From positions 1 through 64,000 of the forward strand of contig JAUQPR010000011.1 in the NCBI GenBank assembly GCA_030550275.1: a stretch of 64,000 bases of DNA, in the 5' to 3' direction. The first letter of the stretch is position 1, and each line of letters begins with the position of its first letter. Source of the stretch: Bacteroidota bacterium (GTDB lineage: Bacteria; Bacteroidota; Ignavibacteria; Kapaibacteriales; HRBIN21). Below, one piece after another: positions 61,401 through 64,000 of the stretch. Both the position numbers and the translations under genes were made by a program. The notes beneath the pieces were generated by a model. It was not told where the DNA came from. It did not search any database and was given only the letters and a program-made list of their open reading frames with translations.

Positions 61401-63170
61401 GTTGGGTGCCTGCAATGTGGGGAAGCGGGCAATCCGCACGATGCGGGCTGCCGCTGCCGAGAGGAGCCATTCGGGTTCGGCAGCATACGGAGATGCTGAT
61501 GCCCCCGGAATCCGCTGCAGCACCGCCAGCAGGAAGAGGGTGTCCGGTGCTGGGAAAGAATGGGTACGGCTCCACTGCGTGCCGTAGCCGCGCAGTGTGT
61601 CTACAACGGTCCACGGCTGGCTGGGGGAGCGCTGGAGGAGCAGCAGCTCCTGCCCGTTGCCGGTGCCACGCAGCGGGGCGTTTGTGCGTGGGAGCTCCGC
61701 CGGAGCCCACAGCGAGGGACCCCGGTAGCGCGTTGCCTCCGGGGGAAGCGCAGTGTACGGTGTGCGTTCGGGTCCGTCGAGCCGAACTCGTCCGGCGCCG
61801 CCGGAGGGGCTACCCGAGGCGCGTCCACCGGAGACGTTGAGGCTGAGCTGTTCGTAGCCCTCGGAGGCGCAGACCAGCACGGCGCCACCGGAGCCGCTCC
61901 CACCAGAGCCGGCAGAGCTTCCGGCGATGGCACCAGGGGCGCCCGTTGCACTGAGTTCGACGGTGCTGAGCATCGGTGCCACGATGGCGATTGCCCCACC
62001 ACCGCCACCGCCGCTGCCGGAGCAGACGTTCACCCCTTGAGGGTTCCCACTGCCGCCGCCGGAGCCGCCCGCCAGCGGAACAAGGCAGCTATTGCCGTGC
62101 TCCTGCCCGCCGTTGCTCCTCCCAGAGGCGCTTTCACCGCGAGTGGCGTAGCCGCCGCCTCCACCGGGCAGCCGCTGCTGATGCCCACTGCCGCCCCCGT
62201 ACCCTCCGACGGGATCGCAGGTGTTCCCGTCACGGCAGCCCTCACCAGAGCGCCCAAAGGGGTGCCCGGTGCCGCCACCGGCGGATTCGTACATTGGGGA
62301 GCTGCCCGGCAGTACGCCGTTGAGGCTGGCGCCGTTGGGACCGGTGCTTTGCCCGTAGTTGCGGTACTCGTTCGGACCCACCCCAATGCCGTTTTTGCCC
62401 CCGCGTCCGCCGCTGGTGAAGCCGTTGCCGCCATCGGTTCCGTTTGCGCTGCCGAACGCTACATCGCAGAAGGCACCTCCACCGCCGCCTCCGCCGGGTC
62501 CACCGTGGATCCCTTCAGCATCGACGCGGATGCGCGCGCCCCGAATCGGTCCCTGCGACAGCAGCACAAAGGGCAGGTAGCCCTGGTTGCCCGGCGTGAA
62601 GGGGTCGCAGTCGGCGGTGGAGACACGGAACTCCGTCCCCGCAGCCACAATGAAGCTGTCAATGACCATTGCCCCGCGGCGCGAGCGGATGCCCAGCGCG
62701 CCCTGCCCCAGAACGCGCTCGCTGCCGCTGTAGGCGCCAATCGGCGTGGGTTGCACGATGTAGAAGGTGTCCACAACCGCCGCCGAGTTGCCAACGCGGA
62801 GCCGTAACGGGATGCGGAACTCGGGTGCAAGCTCGTTCCAGCGCCAGCTATTGGGGCGCACCCACGGCGCAACGAAGACGAGCGTGGAGATGAGCCGACC
62901 GTTCCAGCTCACCACCAGCGGACCCAACGTGAGCTTTGCCGTGTCGGCGGGATTAGCGCATTCGAGCTGAACGGGGTCTCCGGGGCGATTCAAGTAGAGC
63001 CCATCGGCGCCGAAGGCACCAAGCGAGTCCACGTGCGCTACGATTTCGACGTAGACTGCCATCCCGGGAGCACCGATGTCGGGCAGCATGTATGCTGCGC
63101 GGGGCTGCGCCCACAGGCTCGCCGAAAGCAGCGCAGTGCAGAGCACTCCACGGCAGCTCCAGGCTTTCAT
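58485..63170 (-). CDS. 1561-residue exported protein: Gly-rich domain, Cys-paired ASH-like repeats, cohesin-like domain, degenerate T9SS tail
   Basis: Starts at the ATG at 63170 (ATGA overlap with the RidA-type gene); a frame open to 63995 lies within neighbouring genes and is rejected. Signal peptide to about SLWAQ (residue 22). Residues 222-458 are Gly-rich with GGGGGG blocks, akin to secreted Gly-rich domains (IAIVAPM...VELSATGAPG). About residues 590-1400 carry six to eight ASH-like units, with openings such as LELGTLCPGEE, LDFGQLSRCDRR, LSFGTVALCEER and RFGTLPQGQR. Many have a second Cys near the end (ECPVSADTVWL, GCPDTVRLLL, EPCRDTSLVEL, PCPEERQLILEG). A cohesin-like unit (about 1345-1475) and a degenerate sorting tail (VELYTVQGRRIAAWEW...GVYGIRLW) end the protein. 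Confidence 0.85.
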   Translation of the reverse strand: MKAWSCRGVLCTALLSASLWAQPRAAYMLPDIGAPGMAVYVEIVAHVDSLGAFGADGLYLNRPGDPVQLECANPADTAKLTLGPLVVSWNGRLISTLVFVAPWVRPNSWRWNELAPEFRIPLRLRVGNSAAVVDTFYIVQPTPIGAYSGSERVLGQGALGIRSRRGAMVIDSFIVAAGTEFRVSTADCDPFTPGNQGYLPFVLLSQGPIRGARIRVDAEGIHGGPGGGGGGGAFCDVAFGSANGTDGGNGFTSGGRGGKNGIGVGPNEYRNYGQSTGPNGASLNGVLPGSSPMYESAGGGTGHPFGRSGEGCRDGNTCDPVGGYGGGSGHQQRLPGGGGGYATRGESASGRSNGGQEHGNSCLVPLAGGSGGGSGNPQGVNVCSGSGGGGGGAIAIVAPMLSTVELSATGAPGAIAGSSAGSGGSGSGGAVLVCASEGYEQLSLNVSGGRASGSPSGGAGRVRLDGPERTPYTALPPEATRYRGPSLWAPAELPRTNAPLRGTGNGQELLLLQRSPSQPWTVVDTLRGYGTQWSRTHSFPAPDTLFLLAVLQRIPGASASPYAAEPEWLLSAAAARIVRIARFPTLQAPNRRTLDTLLCASEERLDTVQLRNLGDAPLQVRVIFFRRGTAGFRVLSPAPSSLPLWVAPGDSLPVIVAFRAPAPAGLFSDTLAIVHTDTTTAGSPWRIAYEVWKDSLRVTLLDGSGTPLDTLELGTLCPGEEQTWGVDAYNPTARPITVRLRSTAAAYFTVAPGTPLQIPPGQHRPITVIARSGGVGQLEGALIAELLECPVSADTVWLRALGLRTTLTLQGSGQFGQVRVGTRAYLTVSVHNRGPSAAWIRALPPVAAPFQLESVQPQLPVLLLPQQELRLRFSYAPVAAQTDAIELRIVAERADSGCPDTVRLLLSGTGVRAELQLSRSTLDFGQLSRCDRRTDTVLLFNTGDVPLGLPRAASIVGPDADAFMLIVQPRVPTQLRPGDTAIYIVQSSPGAELGMKTAQLVIPVEDSLVQQLVVELRAERVLPFIAIPAAVQLGTLTLGEVRTAQLTGRNLLLRPQRVSAVVSSHPDVTVSPQQATVAPAATQEFELTVAARRLGPLYARLQFVLEEPCRDTSLVELFANVIGEEIAYTNALSFGTVALCEERWDTLRISNRSADTLWLEGIALAGSDAAVFTVLTPALPAQIAPGETLSLPVRFAPQQTPDGEKSARVELQVRLGTRSLELQVLLSGRRRTPLLSAPEQLRFGTLPQGQRAQQLVTISNAGELPIRVDSLRLRRGAEFSISQAPALPRFLAQGEQLVLTVAFQPLSPGSFADTLVLFVGAPCPEERQLILEGSGAAPARIRVWLPDTQATPWARGFRIPLYLAAEGIASWHAATAEIRYDPTLFLLRGVARGRLLRQERQGETAIALLQLDSLTAGRAVIAELVGDVLLGAREATPLQLSSFLWDDGLLSSQTERADGQLRLVGLCTEGGPRLLQPAGSAAINVSQQDGALRIETSGSERGAYRVELYTVQGRRIAAWEWEEHTAAPHRRSWSIPAPPAGVYGIRLWTPSEVFTHIVLVW

Positions 63171-63592
63171 GGCGTCTCCAGGTAGGCGATGCACTTGAGT
63201 TCGATGGCAATTGGGGTGGGCAGCCGGCAGACCTGGAGCGTGGTGCGGCATGCCTGCACGTGCCCCAGGTATTGCGCGTAGATGCGGTTGAAGGTGTCGA
63301 AATCGCGCTCCAAGTTGGTCAGGAAGGCGGTTACATCCACCACGTGGCTCCAATCGGCGCCGGCTGCTCGCAGGATCGCCTCCACGTTGCGGAAGGTCGC
63401 GTGGCATTGCGCGGCGAAGTCGTAGTCCACGATTCTGCCCTGGCTGTCGCGCACAATGCCGGGGATGTCCGCGCTGCCGCGCTGGCGCGGTCCGATGCCT
63501 GAGAGGAAGAGCCAGTTCCCCACGCGCACGGCGTGGGGGTAGGGACCGACGGGCTCCGGGGCTTGCTCGCAGATGATAACCTGGCGCTGCAT
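63167..63592 (-). CDS. RidA-family protein, 2-aminomuconate deaminase-like
   Basis: 141 residues from the ATG at 63592, which overlaps the stop of the upstream dehydrogenase gene. RidA fold with VGPYPHAVRVGNWLFLSGIGP, QCHATFRNVEAILRAAG and the C-terminal CRTTLQVCRLPTPIAIELKCIAY containing the ligand arginine. The GPRQRG element and the PTPIAIELKC ending resemble the 2-aminomuconate deaminase subgroup (AmnD/NbaF), as opposed to generic RidA. With the dehydrogenase this would convert 2-aminomuconate to 4-oxalocrotonate; the subgroup call rests on recall of motifs. Confidence 0.75.
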   Translation of the reverse strand: MQRQVIICEQAPEPVGPYPHAVRVGNWLFLSGIGPRQRGSADIPGIVRDSQGRIVDYDFAAQCHATFRNVEAILRAAGADWSHVVDVTAFLTNLERDFDTFNRIYAQYLGHVQACRTTLQVCRLPTPIAIELKCIAYLETP

Positions 63593-64000
63593 CAGTCCCG
63601 CGGGAGGTGGATGCACACATTCTTTGGCTCGGTGAAGAAGCGCAGAGCTTCCCAGCCGCCTTCGCGCCCGATGCCGGAGTGCTTCGTTCCCCCAAACGGC
63701 GTCCGCAGGTCGCGGAGCATCCAGCAGTTGACCCAGACAATCCCGACCTGGAGGCGTTCGGCGATGCGGTGGGCGCGCGAGAGGTTCTCCGTCCACACGC
63801 TCGCTGCCAGCCCGTAAGGGGTGCCGTTGGCAGCGGTGATGAGCTCCTCCTCGTCCTCAAACGGCAGCAGTGTGGCGACCGGACCGAAGATCTCCTCCTG
63901 ATTGACGCGGCACTCCGGAGCAAGCCCCTCGATGAGCGTTGGTGCAAAGAACCAGCCGTTGCGGCAACGACCAAGCAGGTGGACCCGTTCCCCACCGCAC
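63592..64000 (-). CDS. Aldehyde dehydrogenase, aminomuconate/hydroxymuconate semialdehyde type (N-terminal part outside window)
   Basis: Only the C-terminal 135 residues are inside. The visible part has NGWFFAPTLIEG, QEEIFGPVATLLPF (conserved E), TPYGLAASVWTENLSRAHR, WVNCWMLRDLRTPFGGTKHS and GREGGWEALRFFTEPKNVCI. The RDLRTPFGG stretch is characteristic of the hydroxymuconate/aminomuconate semialdehyde dehydrogenase group. The catalytic Cys and NAD-binding parts lie outside. Its stop overlaps the start of the RidA gene (ATGA). Confidence 0.88.
   Translation of the reverse strand, partial: CGGERVHLLGRCRNGWFFAPTLIEGLAPECRVNQEEIFGPVATLLPFEDEEELITAANGTPYGLAASVWTENLSRAHRIAERLQVGIVWVNCWMLRDLRTPFGGTKHSGIGREGGWEALRFFTEPKNVCIHLPRD

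Noticed and set aside
61785-62510. Repeated GGT/CCG-rich DNA as a possible CRISPR or tandem-repeat array
   Set aside because: The repetition is at the glycine-codon level within one open frame, with no constant repeat and spacer lengths.
61560-62807. 415-codon plus-strand frame antisense to the Gly-rich block, Ala/Gly/Pro-rich
   Set aside because: It is the mirror of GGN/GCC codons encoding the Gly-rich region; no start context and no domain.

Overview
This 64 kb window is a dense, GC-rich stretch of bacterial chromosome with no rRNA, insertion sequence, prophage, integrase or CRISPR array. The organism looks like a flagellated, diderm member of the Bacteroidota/Chlorobiota/Kapabacteria side of the FCB group. 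Three observations support this: (1) about ten genes are preceded by TAnnTTTG, the Bacteroidota-type -7 promoter element; (2) at least one secreted protein ends in a clear type IX secretion (Por) C-terminal sorting domain; (3) there are many envelope genes (LptE, BamD-like, DsbD, outer-membrane barrels), a bifunctional-nuclease (BFN) protein and two QueA paralogues. Flagellar export genes make typical Bacteroidia unlikely and point to a deeper lineage (Kapabacteria, Ignavibacteria or Rhodothermota-like). The exact lineage is inference.

Layout. 1-1.3 kb: cysteine desulfurase (5' end outside the window) and tRNA-Met. 1.3-3.8 kb (-): etfB-etfA-BFN. 3.9-8.9 kb (-): fliP-fliQ-fliR-flhB-flhA behind a good sigma-54-type promoter. 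9-16.5 kb (+): agmatinase-like enzyme, DapD, an ABC ATPase without a permease, an L,D-transpeptidase, a small barrel and a 1034-residue M1 peptidase that appears fused to an outer-membrane barrel. 16.5-18.5 kb (-): mazG and an LCP-family gene. 18.6-23.8 kb (+): BamD-like lipoprotein, acyl-CoA thioesterase, barrel, aspartate kinase, ABC exporter. 23.8-28 kb: MltG (-), tRNA-Ser and tRNA-Lys (+), then queA, a small holin-like membrane protein and a DUF4139 protein (-).

28-38 kb: uvrB (+); glyS, S41 protease and RNA polymerase omega (-); a small helical protein, dsbD and M32 carboxypeptidase (+); nitrilase (-). 38.4-44.2 kb (+): asd followed by a run of exported proteins, including a T9SS substrate and a DUF1573 protein. 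44.2-46.8 kb (-): PRMT-like methyltransferase and SppA. 46.9-48.2 kb (+): second QueA paralogue. 48.2-64 kb (-): a continuous, tightly packed run, in transcription order: aldehyde dehydrogenase (partial), RidA-family protein, a 1561-residue exported protein, MBL hydrolase, LptE, GT2 glycosyltransferase, FAH-family hydrolase, NhaD antiporter, lipoprotein, 1081-residue surface barrel, LD-carboxypeptidase.

Themes. Lysine/diaminopimelate synthesis is dispersed (lysC, asd, dapD) and sits among peptidoglycan-acting enzymes (L,D-transpeptidase, MltG, LD-carboxypeptidase). Envelope biogenesis and protein quality control dominate. The aldehyde dehydrogenase/RidA pair resembles the 2-aminomuconate step of kynurenine catabolism. 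Most neighbours overlap by 4 nt or lie within 50 nt, convergent genes meet with almost no spacer, and no gene-free stretch exceeds 300 bases. The longest gaps (1053-1193, 8893-9020, 24801-24979) hold only the regulatory sites listed, or nothing I can recognise.
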